Below, piece after piece: positions 1-8,315 of a DNA stretch of 34,288 bases. The DNA lies in assembly GCA_029977825.1 (NCBI GenBank), contig JAPOKD010000004.1, forward strand, positions 1 through 34,288, written 5' to 3'. The notes beneath the pieces are model-generated. The model ran no database searches. It saw only the letters and a list, made by a program, of their open reading frames with translations, and had not been told where the DNA came from. A program made the position numbers and the translations under genes. Numbering within the stretch: the stretch's first letter is position 1; the number at the start of each line of letters is the position of its first letter. This DNA comes from Planctomycetota bacterium (GTDB lineage Bacteria > Planctomycetota > Planctomycetia > Pirellulales > Pirellulaceae).

Positions 1-57
1 CCCCACCGCGACGACCATGCTGACTATGTGGGTCGCGAAAATGAGGTATTCAGGTGA
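1..57 (+). CDS. C-terminal end of an unidentified upstream gene (partial)
   Basis: The first reading frame is open from base 1 to a TGA at 55-57 and encodes the last 18 residues of a protein, ending in DYVGRENEVFR. Its stop overlaps the GTG start of the next gene in a GTGA arrangement, which is typical of translationally coupled genes and supports this frame being real. It is missing from the ORF track because its start lies outside the window. The tail is too short to assign a family; only its hydrophilic, His/Asp-rich character can be seen. Confidence 0.55.
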   Translation, partial: PHRDDHADYVGRENEVFR

Positions 58-347
58 CGGTCGTAACAGATTTCTTGACGACAGGCCTTTATCGGGCTGG
101 GTTTGCCCTGCTGATCTTATGCGTCCTGCTTGTGATTGGTGTTTACCTCCTGTCAATCTTTCGGGACTACGCGGCTGAAGACTGGGAAGAGCCTGTTCAA
201 GGCATCGCAAACTTGGAAGAAATGCACGCCAAAGGTGACATTAGCGACGAGGAATTCCGAACAATACAATCGAGAAGCCATCAGCCTTCCGCTGAGACGA
301 GTTCAACTGAGCGTTTCCCACCTGGGAATCATTCAACCAGCACCTGA
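54..347 (+). CDS. Small single-pass membrane protein with SHOCT-like C-terminal motif
   Basis: This 97-residue protein has one strong hydrophobic segment at about residues 14-36 (FALLILCVLLVIGVYLLSIF). A short amphipathic stretch follows, NLEEMHAKGDISDEEFRTI, which resembles the SHOCT (short C-terminal) motif, usually L..L...G.It.eEFe. The remainder is a polar, probably disordered tail. The GTG start overlaps the upstream stop (GTGA) and in-frame stops lie just upstream, so the start is constrained. The overlap implies co-expression and perhaps a shared function with the truncated upstream gene. SHOCT motifs are generally taken as oligomerisation or anchoring elements; no specific function can be given. 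Confidence 0.7.
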   Translation: MTVVTDFLTTGLYRAGFALLILCVLLVIGVYLLSIFRDYAAEDWEEPVQGIANLEEMHAKGDISDEEFRTIQSRSHQPSAETSSTERFPPGNHSTST

Positions 348-791
348 CATTTAGCGAACAATTGCACGCAATCCCTTCCCGACGCATCATCGTTGCGACC
401 TGTCGCAACCGTATGATCCGTCACCGATCGCATGTGAACCGTTCGATAGATTCATTGCTGTGACTCGTTTTCAAGTTGAATGTTAGAAGGACAACCCCTC
501 CGCCTGTTTGCCCTCCCAATTCCATGCTGGGCATGCATTCGGAAACTATAAATCGTTTTTGAACCCAAACCACATCAGGCTCGAACTTTCGAGGATACGG
601 ATGACCCATCTCTACTAGCTTCCAGCATTGGTAGCTGACAGGGAAAGCATTCGAGCCGTGGCCCGAAACCGTTGAAGCGGACATCGGACATTGTGATTGC
701 GGAACAGAATGAGTGCCGAGCGAGAGCTCAGGAAAAAGGTACTCGACTGGACTGCGTTGCGGTGGAACCGATCGCACATTAGGAGTCGTGT
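348..791. other. Intergenic region upstream of clpX
   Basis: This 444-bp spacer has no convincing gene. A 118-residue minus-strand ORF (421-777) is unfamiliar and would begin right beside the clpX ribosome binding site. The one clear structure is the hairpin at 386-417, listed separately. I see no near-consensus sigma-70 promoter for clpX. AGGAG at 781-785 is the clpX Shine-Dalgarno sequence, 6 bases before its ATG. Confidence 0.5.
386..417. other. Strong inverted repeat / hairpin without U-tract
   Basis: GTTGCGA (392-398) and TCGCAAC (403-409) are perfect 7-bp arms around a CCTG loop. The stem can continue outward with ATCAT (386-390) and ATGAT (413-417) across a small internal loop. No T-run follows on either strand, so a classical intrinsic terminator is not supported. 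It could be a factor-dependent terminator, an RNA processing or stability element behind the small membrane-protein gene, or a protein-binding palindrome. Confidence 0.5.
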
Positions 792-2069
792 ATGCCCTCT
801 AAGGATAACCCAACCTCTCGCCGCGGAACTTCTTCGAGCAAAAAGAACGCATTCTGTTCTTTTTGCAGGAAGAGTTACCGTGACGTAGGACCACTCGTCG
901 AAGGTCCCGGCGATGTTTACATTTGCAGTGAGTGTATCGAACTCTGCCAGTCGATCCTCGACCAGGAAGAGCGTCGGCGCGGGCCAACCAAGTCCCTGTT
1001 CAACGAAATCCCTTCGCCAAGGTCAATCGTAGAGCACTTGGACGAGTATGTGATTGGACAAACCGCTGCGAAACGAGTGCTCGCGGTATCTGTCCACAAT
1101 CACTACAAGCGTCTGACCAGCGAATGGGAAGGCGATTCAGAGGTAGAGATTGAGAAAAGCAACATTCTGCTTGCCGGGCCTACAGGAAGCGGCAAGACCT
1201 TGCTTGCAAGGTCGCTCGCGAGAATGCTCAACGTGCCTTTCGCGATTGGTGATGCGACCACATTGACCGAGGCAGGTTATGTAGGTGAAGACGTCGAGAA
1301 CCTGCTCCTGAAATTGCTCCACGCTGCCGACTTCGATGTCGATGCCGCTCAGCGAGGTATTCTTTACATCGACGAGGTGGACAAAATTGGCAAAACGAGC
1401 GCCAATGTGTCAATCACCCGTGACGTTTCTGGTGAAGGTGTGCAACAAAGCCTGCTCAAGATGCTTGAAGGCACCGTCGCAAACGTTCCCCCACAAGGCG
1501 GACGCAAACATCCGGAGCAACAGTACATCCAACTGGACACGAGTAATATCCTGTTCATCGTCGGGGGCACGTTCGTTGGCATCGAAGATATCATCCGAAA
1601 GCGTCTCGGCCATAAGACACTGGGATTCGCTGGTGAGAGTGTTCGCAACGAGCAGTCTGAATCCGAGTTACTCACTCAGGTTCAGACCGAAGACATTCTG
1701 CAATTCGGATTGATTCCTGAGCTTGTCGGTCGCCTGCCCGTCGTCAGCTACCTGCAGCCGCTGAACGAGGAAGGCCTGGTACGAGTCATGAAAGAGCCCA
1801 AGAATGCTCTGACCCGACAGTATCAGGCGCTCTTTAAGATGGAGAACTGCGAAGTTGAATTTACCGATGGCGCCCTGCACTATGTTGCTCAACAGGCACT
1901 CGCAAAAGGCGTCGGCGCACGCGGTCTGCGGGGAATCCTGGAAGATGTGATGCTGGACATCATGTACGACCTGCCTGAACAGGAAGACGGGACGGTATTC
2001 ACGATCGACGAGAATGTCGTCGCCGGCTCAAGCGACCTGTTCAAAATGCCAACGACCAAGAGTGCGTAG
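792..2069 (+). CDS. clpX: ClpX, ATP-dependent unfoldase subunit of ClpXP
   Basis: ClpX is the AAA+ hexameric unfoldase that recognises tagged substrates and feeds them into ClpP in the cytoplasm. The 425-residue length is normal. The N-terminal zinc-binding domain is visible as CSFCRKSY followed by ICSECIELC (two CxxC pairs, about residues 21-55). Walker A is GPTGSGKT, Walker B is ILYIDEVDK, the substrate-gripping pore loop is [11 protein letters not shown], the RKH loop is GRKHPEQQ, and the C-terminal sensor-2 region contains [15 protein letters not shown]. The ATG at 792 is preceded by AGGAG at the right distance. No clpP or tig lies beside it in this window. A strong terminator follows, so it is probably the last gene of its transcript. 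Confidence 0.97.
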   Translation: MPSKDNPTSRRGTSSSKKNAFCSFCRKSYRDVGPLVEGPGDVYICSECIELCQSILDQEERRRGPTKSLFNEIPSPRSIVEHLDEYVIGQTAAKRVLAVSVHNHYKRLTSEWEGDSEVEIEKSNILLAGPTGSGKTLLARSLARMLNVPFAIGDATTLTEAGYVGEDVENLLLKLLHAADFDVDAAQRGILYIDEVDKIGKTSANVSITRDVSGEGVQQSLLKMLEGTVANVPPQGGRKHPEQQYIQLDTSNILFIVGGTFVGIEDIIRKRLGHKTLGFAGESVRNEQSESELLTQVQTEDILQFGLIPELVGRLPVVSYLQPLNEEGLVRVMKEPKNALTRQYQALFKMENCEVEFTDGALHYVAQQALAKGVGARGLRGILEDVMLDIMYDLPEQEDGTVFTIDENVVAGSSDLFKMPTTKSA

Positions 2070-2100
2070 GACACCGTTCCAAGTCACTCAATTTTCCGAT

Positions 2101-2135
2101 GCCACCGGGGTGACAACCTCGGTGGCTTTTTTCTT
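2101..2135 (+). terminator. Intrinsic terminator of clpX
   Basis: GCCACCGGGG (2101-2110) pairs with CCTCGGTGGC (2117-2126) over 10 bp with one G-U pair and a TGACAA loop. It is followed directly by TTTTTT (2127-2132). It begins 31 bases after the clpX stop. There is no T-run in the opposite orientation, so it serves the + strand only. Confidence 0.92.
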
Positions 2136-2150
2136 ATCGATCGGTTAATC

Positions 2151-2182
2151 CAGGTGTCTGCATAGACACTCACTCACACCTG
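2151..2182 (-). other. Nested inverted repeats between convergent genes
   Basis: Two overlapping palindromes lie just beyond the stop of the minus-strand unknown gene. GTGTCT(GCAT)AGACAC spans 2154-2169 as a perfect 6-bp stem. CAGGTGT (2151-2157) also matches ACACCTG (2176-2182) perfectly. Neither is followed by a T-run on the minus strand, so this is at best a weak or factor-dependent 3' end for that gene. Confidence 0.4.
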
Positions 2183-2209
2183 CTGCACCGCGAACACCGG
2201 AACTCCGTG

Positions 2210-3076
2210 TCACTTCTCGGCATCCGAGTTGGAAAAGTCACTTTCATCCCGTTCCGCATAGAATTTGGTGATATCGATACCCGCCCGACGCTCCTCTTCC
2301 ATCAACTTGATGCGTGACTCCAGTCTTTCCATTCTTCGCATCAACTGGGGAATGGCATCCTTGTTCTCATCAACCGGTTGCGGTCGCGGCACCTTGGGGT
2401 AAGCCAAGTGCCGTTGCATCGCCGCGAAGAGAAAGAGCGGTTCTCTTTTGCGATTTCCCAAGGCAATGCGTCCTTCTTTTCGCCCAAAAAGAAACGGTCC
2501 TTTTCCATCGACCGACTGCCCGGCTTCCTCGATCTTCACGCGGTACTCATCACTCGCCAAAAACAACAGATCAGCAATATCCACCAAACCGACCTGAGCC
2601 CTCAGCATCAGAATCCACTTGGCCCACTTTCTGTCAAAGGTCGGATCGTTACTGATTGCGGTCAGCCCTCGATCGTAATTGAGCCTATTTCTGCACAGCA
2701 CTTCGAAGTGATAGAAGAACAGACCTGCTTCATTGTGTTCTGCAGCACGGTATTTGGCTTCACCTTCGAGTACCTGAAGGGCGGTCCCCATCGTGAACCG
2801 TCCGGACTCCTTTTCCGCCTCCTCGACCAGATAGGCCTGAAACGGAGTGAAGTAGTGAGCCAACTTCTTCATGGCGGGTGCCATCTGTCCAGAATGCTTG
2901 AGTTCCGTGAGCAGATAATCGATCGCGAGGGGAAGTTTGGTTGTGGTCAGCAACTCATAGCGAATTTGCTCCAACAATTCCTGCATTGGCATCTCAATGT
3001 CAGCACGCTCACGCAGCACCTGATAAAGATAACCCTGCTCAATGTACTCGGAACGATCGAGAAGTGGCTGAACCAT
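2210..3076 (-). CDS. Protein of unknown function, last gene of the fab cluster
   Basis: I do not recognise a named domain in this 288-residue protein. It is soluble, with no signal peptide or membrane helix, and mostly alpha-helical in character. Residues of about 165-225 hold an aromatic/basic stretch including GPFLFGRKEGRIAL. The C-terminus (about 235-275) is a charged heptad-like helix, LMRRMERLESRIKLMEEERR, that could be a coiled coil. The ATG at 3076 has GGAG upstream at suitable spacing. It lies 193 bp behind fabF on the same strand, so it may be co-transcribed, but a hairpin lies between. It could be a lineage-specific protein; its position beside fabF does not by itself imply a role in lipid synthesis. 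Confidence 0.75.
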   Translation of the reverse strand: MVQPLLDRSEYIEQGYLYQVLRERADIEMPMQELLEQIRYELLTTTKLPLAIDYLLTELKHSGQMAPAMKKLAHYFTPFQAYLVEEAEKESGRFTMGTALQVLEGEAKYRAAEHNEAGLFFYHFEVLCRNRLNYDRGLTAISNDPTFDRKWAKWILMLRAQVGLVDIADLLFLASDEYRVKIEEAGQSVDGKGPFLFGRKEGRIALGNRKREPLFLFAAMQRHLAYPKVPRPQPVDENKDAIPQLMRRMERLESRIKLMEEERRAGIDITKFYAERDESDFSNSDAEK

Positions 3077-3212
3077 GCTTGTGCTCCGCGTGTTGAATGA
3101 TGACCTGAAGCAATACAGGTGCGGAATCTCACAGGCAACGCACCGAATCAGAGCCCCGTGGCCAGTCTGTTACGGCTGCTGCATGCAGTTTTACGAAACA
3201 TCAAGAATCAAC

Positions 3213-3267
3213 CATCCCCGCCTCTTTACGGCCAGCAGGGGATCAATCATCAGCAGGGGAGGGGATG
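3213..3267 (-). other. Possible hairpin behind fabF
   Basis: CATCCCC (3213-3219) matches GGGGATG (3261-3267) immediately beyond the fabF stop, and inner CCTC/GAGG tracts could extend the pairing. The loop is long and there is no T-run on the minus strand, so it is only a tentative 3'-end structure. Confidence 0.3.
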
Positions 3268-3269
3268 TA

Positions 3270-4520
3270 TCAGGAATACTTGCGGAACAGGATGCAGGCG
3301 TTGTGACCACCAAAGCCAAAGCTGTTACTCATTGCAACTCCGACCTCACACTTCGCTGCCTGGTTGGGTGTGTAATCAAGATCACACTCAGGATCAGGAT
3401 TGGTGTAATTGATCGTAGGTGCGATCAGCGATTCCTGGATAGTCTTACAGGAAATCACAGCTTCAATGCCACCACTTGCTCCCAGCGAATGCCCCAGAGC
3501 CCCTTTGGTGCTGCTGATCTTCATTTTGTGGGCATGATCTCCAAACACAGCTTTGATCGCCTGAGTCTCCGCCTTGTCACCCAAAGGAGTGCTTGTGCCA
3601 TGAGCGTTGATGTAGTCGACGTTCTCAGGCGCCACGCCGGCGTCTGAGATTGCAGCCTGCATCGCTGCAGCAGCACCTTTACCTTCCGGGTCTGGAGCAG
3701 TGATATGCCCAGCATCGCTCGTCGTCCCATAACCAAGCACTTCTGCATAAATGCGTGCTCCGCGGGCCTTGGCGTGCTCCAACTCTTCAAAGACCAGCAA
3801 ACCAGCGCCTTCACCGAGTACGAATCCATCCCGATCAGCATCAAATGGCCGACTTGCTGCTGCAGGATCCTCGTTACGCGTCGACAACGCTTTCATGTTT
3901 TGGAATGCAGCCAATCCCATGTGGGTGATTGCTGCCTCGGTACCGCCCGTGATGACCACGTCCGTTTCCCCCAATCGGACACTCCTCAGCGCGTCGCCCA
4001 TAGCGTTAGTCGCACTTGCGCATGCGGTAGCCACGGCATAGTTAGGTCCTTTCAGACCATAGGTGATTGAGAGGTTACCTCCCGCGGCATTGAGCATCAT
4101 TTTCGGCACAGTGAACGGGCTGACGCGATCCGGCCCCTTGTTCAGCATTTTTTCGATCTGAACTTCAATCTCGCCCAAACCTCCAATACCCGAACCCAGG
4201 ATCACGCCACATTTGGAGCGATCCACTTTGTCAAAATCCAACCCGGAGTCCTGGATGGCCTGCCCACCGGCATGAACGGCGAACTGCGTGAAACGATCAA
4301 GCCGTTTCACCTCACGACGATCAATCCACTGAGTGGGATCAAAATCCGGAATATCACCGCCGAAATGAACTTTGTAGGCACTTGTATCGATTGTTTTGAG
4401 CTGATGAACGCCACTCTCGCCGGCCGTCAGACGACTCCAAAATGTGTCGACTTCGACTGCCAACGGAGAGACGACGCCTACGCCTGTAACCACAATGCGG
4501 CGCTGCGATTCTTGTTGCAT
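3270..4520 (-). CDS. fabF: Beta-ketoacyl-ACP synthase II (FabF)
   Basis: FabF condenses malonyl-ACP with acyl-ACP in the elongation cycle of type II fatty acid synthesis. The 416-residue protein has the full thiolase-fold signature: IVVTGVGVVSPL at the N-terminus, the nucleophilic cysteine in ATACASATNAMGDA, the first catalytic histidine in NAHGTSTPLGD, the conserved lysine in STKGALGHSLGASGG with the second histidine, and the C-terminal NSFGFGGHNA. The two-His, one-Cys triad identifies an elongating KAS I/II enzyme rather than FabH (KAS III). It follows acpP by 174 bp, the usual order, with a terminator-like hairpin in the gap. AAGG lies about 6 bases before the ATG. Confidence 0.96.
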   Translation of the reverse strand: MQQESQRRIVVTGVGVVSPLAVEVDTFWSRLTAGESGVHQLKTIDTSAYKVHFGGDIPDFDPTQWIDRREVKRLDRFTQFAVHAGGQAIQDSGLDFDKVDRSKCGVILGSGIGGLGEIEVQIEKMLNKGPDRVSPFTVPKMMLNAAGGNLSITYGLKGPNYAVATACASATNAMGDALRSVRLGETDVVITGGTEAAITHMGLAAFQNMKALSTRNEDPAAASRPFDADRDGFVLGEGAGLLVFEELEHAKARGARIYAEVLGYGTTSDAGHITAPDPEGKGAAAAMQAAISDAGVAPENVDYINAHGTSTPLGDKAETQAIKAVFGDHAHKMKISSTKGALGHSLGASGGIEAVISCKTIQESLIAPTINYTNPDPECDLDYTPNQAAKCEVGVAMSNSFGFGGHNACILFRKYS

Positions 4521-4591
4521 TCGGATGCCTTGGACGAATGTTCCATGCTAGGAATGAAGGGACCTGCCCAAACTTGCACCGGGCAGCAGAT

Positions 4592-4627
4592 AAAACAAAT
4601 GCCGCCCGCGAAACACAAAGCCGCGGG
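4592..4627 (-). terminator. Terminator-like hairpin between acpP and fabF
   Basis: Read on the minus strand, CCCGCG and CGCGGG (4622-4627 and 4605-4610) form a perfect 6-bp GC stem with an 11-base loop. After a five-base gap comes TTTGTTTT (4592-4599). Partial termination here would let acpP be transcribed more than fabF, which fits the usual abundance of acyl carrier protein. The gap before the T-run makes it weaker than the clpX terminator. Confidence 0.45.
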
Positions 4628-4694
4628 GGGCACTCGGATTTAGGGGCGGCAGATTCAATTAGACCAGCTGTGCTTTACCACGAGGTAAACACAA

Positions 4695-4943
4695 TCAGGC
4701 GTCTTCATCGCCTTTGGCCTTTTCGATGAAATCAATCGCTTGGCCTACTTTTTGGATATTCTCGGCTTCGTCATCAGGAATATTGATATCGAACTCTTCT
4801 TCGAGTTCCATTACCAATTCGACGGTATCGAGCGAATCCGCACCCAAGTCGGTAACAAAGGAGGTCTCGCGGGTGATCTTTTCTTTATCAACTCCGAGTT
4901 GTTCGGACACGATATCGATCACGCGTTCTTCAACGGTAGCCAT
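4695..4943 (-). CDS. acpP: Acyl carrier protein
   Basis: This 82-residue acidic protein carries growing acyl chains on a phosphopantetheine arm. The attachment serine is in [18 protein letters not shown], the nearly invariant ACP helix II motif. The preceding [13 protein letters not shown] and following [15 protein letters not shown] are also standard, and the length is normal. It lies between fabG and fabF, as in many bacterial fab clusters. The upstream ribosome binding site is weak. Its leader contains a short perfect hairpin (listed separately). Confidence 0.97.
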   Translation of the reverse strand: MATVEERVIDIVSEQLGVDKEKITRETSFVTDLGADSLDTVELVMELEEEFDINIPDDEAENIQKVGQAIDFIEKAKGDEDA

Positions 4944-5023
4944 GAGCAGTCTCTAGGGGATGTCAGCAAGCTGAAAATGTTTGTTCTGTAGAATTCGTAG
5001 GCATGCGGTGCGAGTGACCCCTC

Positions 5024-5039
5024 ACCTCGAATCCGAGGT
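5024..5039 (-). other. Short perfect hairpin in the acpP leader
   Basis: ACCTCG(AATC)CGAGGT is a perfect 6-bp palindrome with a 4-base loop, about 80 bp upstream of the acpP start. There is no T-run after it on the minus strand. It may be an RNA structure between fabG and acpP or a protein-binding site; nothing else identifies it. Confidence 0.3.
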
Positions 5040-5154
5040 ATAGAGCCGGTTGCACTGAATTGCATTCGCGGAAAAGGATAGGTGAAACAAGCAAAAGGCG
5101 TCAATACACAGACGGCTAGTTCCGCCATCCGATTTGACAATTCGTGCCAAGATT

Positions 5155-5913
5155 CTACCCGATCATACCGCCATCGACGACCAGCGTCTGCCCAGAGACA
5201 TAACCAGCATTCTTCGATGCAAGAAAGAGGACGGCCGCAGCCACATCTTCTGGTGATCCCACCCGTTTGGCTGGAATCCGTTTTTTGACCTCTTCAAGGA
5301 CCACATCACCCAATTCCGCGGTCATTTCACTGGCAATGAAGCCCGGAGCGACCGCATTTACTGTCACTCCACGGCTGATCAGCTCTTTACTGAGCGTTCG
5401 GGTCAACCCAATCATCCCCGCTTTACTGGCAGAATAATTGGCTTGGCCGGGGTTGCCGATCAAGCCAGAGATGCTAGCCATGTTGATAATTCTGCCGTAT
5501 TTGCTGCGACGCATGATTCCCGCGGCCGCTCGACAGCAGACAAAGCAACTCGTCAAGTTCGTGGCAATGACGTCATCCCATTCCTCGTCAGACATCCCCC
5601 GCATCAGTTTATCACGGGTAATTCCGGCATTATTGACGAGAATATCGAGGCGACCGTGCTTTTCCTTGGCCCCTTCAATGGCGGCCTTGGCGGCAGCCCT
5701 GTCCGTCACATCACAAGCAACTGCCTCAGCAACTCCTCCGGCTGATTCAATCTCAGACACAGTAGCTGCGAGTTTCTCGGCGTTTCGGGCCAGGCACACG
5801 ACAGTTGCTCCATTGATACCCAAAGCAATCGCAACGGCTTTTCCGAGCCCCTGTGAGGCTCCCGTGACGACGGCTACCTGGTCTTTCAGGTCCGTTGTGA
5901 GAGAAAGTTCCAT
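5155..5913 (-). CDS. fabG: 3-oxoacyl-ACP reductase (FabG)
   Basis: FabG performs the NADPH-dependent first reduction of the fatty acid elongation cycle. The 252-residue protein is a classical short-chain dehydrogenase/reductase. The cofactor loop is TGASQGLG, the structural motif is NNAG followed by ITRDKLMRG, and the catalytic Ser-Tyr-Lys set is in MASISGLIGNPGQANYSASK. The C-terminal VSGQTLVVDGGM is typical of FabG. The NNAGITRD signature and the setting between fabD and acpP favour FabG over other SDR enzymes. ATG at 5913 has GGAAC upstream. Two tandem 19-bp repeats lie in its leader. Confidence 0.95.
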   Translation of the reverse strand: MELSLTTDLKDQVAVVTGASQGLGKAVAIALGINGATVVCLARNAEKLAATVSEIESAGGVAEAVACDVTDRAAAKAAIEGAKEKHGRLDILVNNAGITRDKLMRGMSDEEWDDVIATNLTSCFVCCRAAAGIMRRSKYGRIINMASISGLIGNPGQANYSASKAGMIGLTRTLSKELISRGVTVNAVAPGFIASEMTAELGDVVLEEVKKRIPAKRVGSPEDVAAAVLFLASKNAGYVSGQTLVVDGGMIG

Positions 5914-5966
5914 GGCTTGTTCCGCGGTGTAAATGAAGTTCGATGACTTGCACTGACGCTCAACTT

Positions 5967-6004
5967 CTATGCGATAAGTGAGAATCTATGCGACAAGTGA
6001 GAAT
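5967..6004. repeat. Two tandem 19-bp repeats between fabD and fabG
   Basis: CTATGCGATAAGTGAGAAT (5967-5985) is followed directly by CTATGCGACAAGTGAGAAT (5986-6004), with one difference in 19 bases. The pair lies 54-91 bases upstream of the fabG start. It may be a recent slippage duplication or a pair of direct operator sites. Confidence 0.85.
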
Positions 6005-6041
6005 AAAGAGTATTGGTATGAAAGGCCCGAGTCACCCAAGG

Positions 6042-6956
6042 TCACCCATCCCCGAAACCATCCGATGGCAACTTTCGGTTGATGCGTTTCAGAGTCCCCC
6101 GCAAGACACGACCGGTTCCAACCTCCTCAAAACCGTCGATCCCGTCTTCGAGCATCTGACGGACCGAGTCTTCCCAACGCACAGAGCCGACGACCTGACG
6201 GCTGAGCAGATCTCGAATTTCACTTGCGGATTGATGTGGTCTGGCATCCACATTGCTGTAAACGGGGATTTGTGTGTCATGAATCGGAATTTCTTCCAAC
6301 GCCGCACGCAGAGCCTCAACCGCCGGTTGCATCAACGATGTATGAAACGCGCCAGCAACGCTGAGAGGAATCACTTTCATCGCCCCCGCAGCTTCAGCCG
6401 CGGGCACCAGACGCTCGATTGCGGTCAGATGCCCAGAGACAGCGATGTTTCCGGGACACAGCAAGTTGGCAGGCTGTAAGACCTCTCCGTCATGCCGACA
6501 GTCATCACAGACCTGCTTCACCTTGTCCAAATCCAACCCCAGGACACTGGCCATGCCGCTTTGTACTGCATCGGCAGCAGCCTGCATCGCCTGGCCGCGT
6601 CGCTGAACAAGCCTCACACCGTCTGCAAATTCCAAGCCACCAGAGAAGCAAACCGCCGTATACTCGCCGAGACTCAGGCCGGCAGCCGCTTTCACGACTG
6701 CAATTCTCTCTGGCGCCTGCTCACGCATCACGGCTGCTGCCGCAATGCCTACCACGAACAGGGCTGGCTGGCTGTAAGCAGTCTCATTGAGCTGGGACTC
6801 CGGACCCTCAGCGCACAACTTACCGAGATCGTAGCCTAAAATTTCCGAGGCTTGATCGAATAAGCTTTTCGCGACCGGATGCGTCTCACAGAGCCATCGG
6901 CCCATGCCGATGGCCTGCGCTCCTTGTCCGGGGAAGAGGATGCCGACAGATTTCAT
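6042..6956 (-). CDS. fabD: Malonyl-CoA:ACP transacylase (FabD)
   Basis: FabD loads malonate from CoA onto acyl carrier protein. The ORF track starts at a TTG (6998) that would overlap the end of rpmF; the ATG at 6956 gives the standard start MKSVGILFPGQGAQAIGMG and a 304-residue protein of normal size. The oxyanion motif is GQGAQ. The nucleophile is in GLSLGEYTAV, where the more common GHSLGE has Leu before the serine; the GLSLGE form is known in some FabD lineages. The partner histidine is in AGAFHTSLMQPA. It lies 16 bases after rpmF, and fabG follows, so co-transcription is likely. Confidence 0.95.
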   Translation of the reverse strand: MKSVGILFPGQGAQAIGMGRWLCETHPVAKSLFDQASEILGYDLGKLCAEGPESQLNETAYSQPALFVVGIAAAAVMREQAPERIAVVKAAAGLSLGEYTAVCFSGGLEFADGVRLVQRRGQAMQAAADAVQSGMASVLGLDLDKVKQVCDDCRHDGEVLQPANLLCPGNIAVSGHLTAIERLVPAAEAAGAMKVIPLSVAGAFHTSLMQPAVEALRAALEEIPIHDTQIPVYSNVDARPHQSASEIRDLLSRQVVGSVRWEDSVRQMLEDGIDGFEEVGTGRVLRGTLKRINRKLPSDGFGDG

Positions 6957-6972
6957 TGCTGAACGGCGCCAA

Positions 6973-7155
6973 TTAGCTGTCTTCGTGCTCGACGACAATA
7001 CGGCCCTGATAGTATCCGCACTTAGGGCAGATCGTGTGGGTCGGTACCGCGGTGCTGCACTGAGGGCAGTAGCTGATCTGACGCTTTTTCACACGATCAT
7101 GCGAGCGTCGTTTACCAGTTCGGCTGTTAGAGTGTTTTCGTTTAGGGACAGCCAT
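6973..7155 (-). CDS. rpmF: Ribosomal protein bL32
   Basis: bL32 is a small zinc-ribbon protein of the large ribosomal subunit. The ORF track starts at 7242, but the ATG at 7155 gives the family start MAVPKRKHSNSRTGKRRSHD and a 60-residue protein, and GGAAGA lies about 10 bases upstream. The zinc ribbon is CPQCSTAVPTHTICPKCGYY, with all four cysteines, so this is the zinc-binding form. Placement immediately before fabD is a known bacterial arrangement, though plsX and fabH, often found between the two, are absent. A hairpin, CGGTTT(CGGAA)AAACCG on the minus strand (7246-7262), lies in its leader without a T-run. Confidence 0.96.
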   Translation of the reverse strand: MAVPKRKHSNSRTGKRRSHDRVKKRQISYCPQCSTAVPTHTICPKCGYYQGRIVVEHEDS

Positions 7156-7298
7156 CGCTGTTTTCTTCCGGTCTAGTTCCAAAAGGTTGATTTCGAGCCG
7201 CGTATCGTAGGTTCCGCAGGCCGATTCCGTCAACGCGTCCAACCACGGTTTTTCCGAAACCGAGCAAATTCTCTTGCGAAAACTTGAATCGGCAGCGA

Positions 7299-8294
7299 TC
7301 AGGACTGCTCTGACGGTCGATTTGCCACCGCCATCCCCATATTCACGCGACTATCTGGCAGGAAAGTCACCTGCGGACCCTGCAAACCGAGCTCCGCCAG
7401 CTCTGTCTGAATTGCCTCCAAAGTACGCATGCTGCCGTTTTGGGTTCCCAATTCCAGCTTCAAAGCCTCGACACATTCACCCATATCGGGCCTTGCGGGG
7501 CCGCGAAACAGATCAATCACAACCAGCTTACCGCCGAGTTTGAGTGCCTTGACCGCTTTGGCCAGAAGTTTTTGTCCCTCGCCTGGCCCCAAGCACCCCA
7601 GTCGCTGGGCAACCAAAACGAGATCAAAAACCGCGTCATCCAACTCCGCCTCCAATGGATCTGCTTCGACTGCATGGAAGCGATCACCAAGACCAATCGA
7701 ATCAGCGGTGCTTTGAGCCGCTTTGAGTGCCGCCGCCTGATCCACCGCCGTGACTATGGCGTCCTGATCGCGGTGTGCCATCGCAGCACTCCAGACCGCC
7801 GAGCCACAACCCAGATCCAATATTTTCAGCCCCTTGCTCTCGTCCTCACCGCCCAACTCCAACATTTCAGCAGCTTGCATCGCCGCCGGCGTATGCACCC
7901 ACTGCGTCGCTGCCAGTGAATTCCTGTAGGCCTGATCATCGATAAGCGTCTCTTCGTCATCGGACTCACCAGATTCTTGCAAATGGGCCACCATCCGATT
8001 CCACGTCGCATCCCCCAAGTCCTCGTCATACTGACACAACAAGTGAGCTACCCGAGAAAGGGCATAATCTTCTTCGTATTGTTCAATGATGCTGCTGGCC
8101 ACCAGTGCATCGAGCACCAATTTCGTGGCACCTCGCTTGAGCGATAGCTTTTCGCATAACTGGGTCAACGTTCGCTGTCCCTCACGCAACTCCGTCAGAA
8201 GCCCAAGCTCACGAGCGGCGCGAAATAGATGAGCGGCCGCGTTTATCTTCATGAACTGCTGGTACTGATCGAGCGTTTTGTCTTGTGCATTCAT
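7299..8294 (-). CDS. SAM-dependent methyltransferase with N-terminal winged-helix domain
   Basis: The 331-residue protein has the two-part layout of small-molecule O-methyltransferases (acetylserotonin O-methyltransferase type). An N-terminal helical/winged-helix dimerisation domain spans about residues 10-100 (AAHLFRAARELGLLTEL, TLTQLCEKLSLK). It is followed by a Rossmann methyltransferase domain from about residue 160. SAM motif I is ILDLGCGSAVWSAAMA, the acidic strand-2 end is VTAVDQ, and a later strand is KLGGKLVVIDLF. The substrate is unknown. It starts 21 bases after the DAHP synthase stop with GGGAG upstream, so the two are almost certainly co-transcribed. An aromatic or quinone-related substrate is possible but not shown. 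Confidence 0.85.
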   Translation of the reverse strand: MNAQDKTLDQYQQFMKINAAAHLFRAARELGLLTELREGQRTLTQLCEKLSLKRGATKLVLDALVASSIIEQYEEDYALSRVAHLLCQYDEDLGDATWNRMVAHLQESGESDDEETLIDDQAYRNSLAATQWVHTPAAMQAAEMLELGGEDESKGLKILDLGCGSAVWSAAMAHRDQDAIVTAVDQAAALKAAQSTADSIGLGDRFHAVEADPLEAELDDAVFDLVLVAQRLGCLGPGEGQKLLAKAVKALKLGGKLVVIDLFRGPARPDMGECVEALKLELGTQNGSMRTLEAIQTELAELGLQGPQVTFLPDSRVNMGMAVANRPSEQS

Positions 8295-8315
8295 CTGGAT
8301 TCACTCCCTTCGACC

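Noticed and set aside
421-777. 118-residue minus-strand ORF upstream of clpX
   Set aside because: It is unfamiliar, has no visible domain, and its start would lie almost on the clpX ribosome binding site. I treat it as chance, with modest certainty.
2378-3100. 240-residue + strand ORF
   Set aside because: It is antisense to the 288-residue unknown gene. The minus-strand frame has a better start and ribosome binding site and follows fabF in the same direction.
6957-6998. TTG start of fabD upstream of 6956
   Set aside because: It would overlap rpmF and add residues before the conserved MKSVGILFPGQGAQ start.
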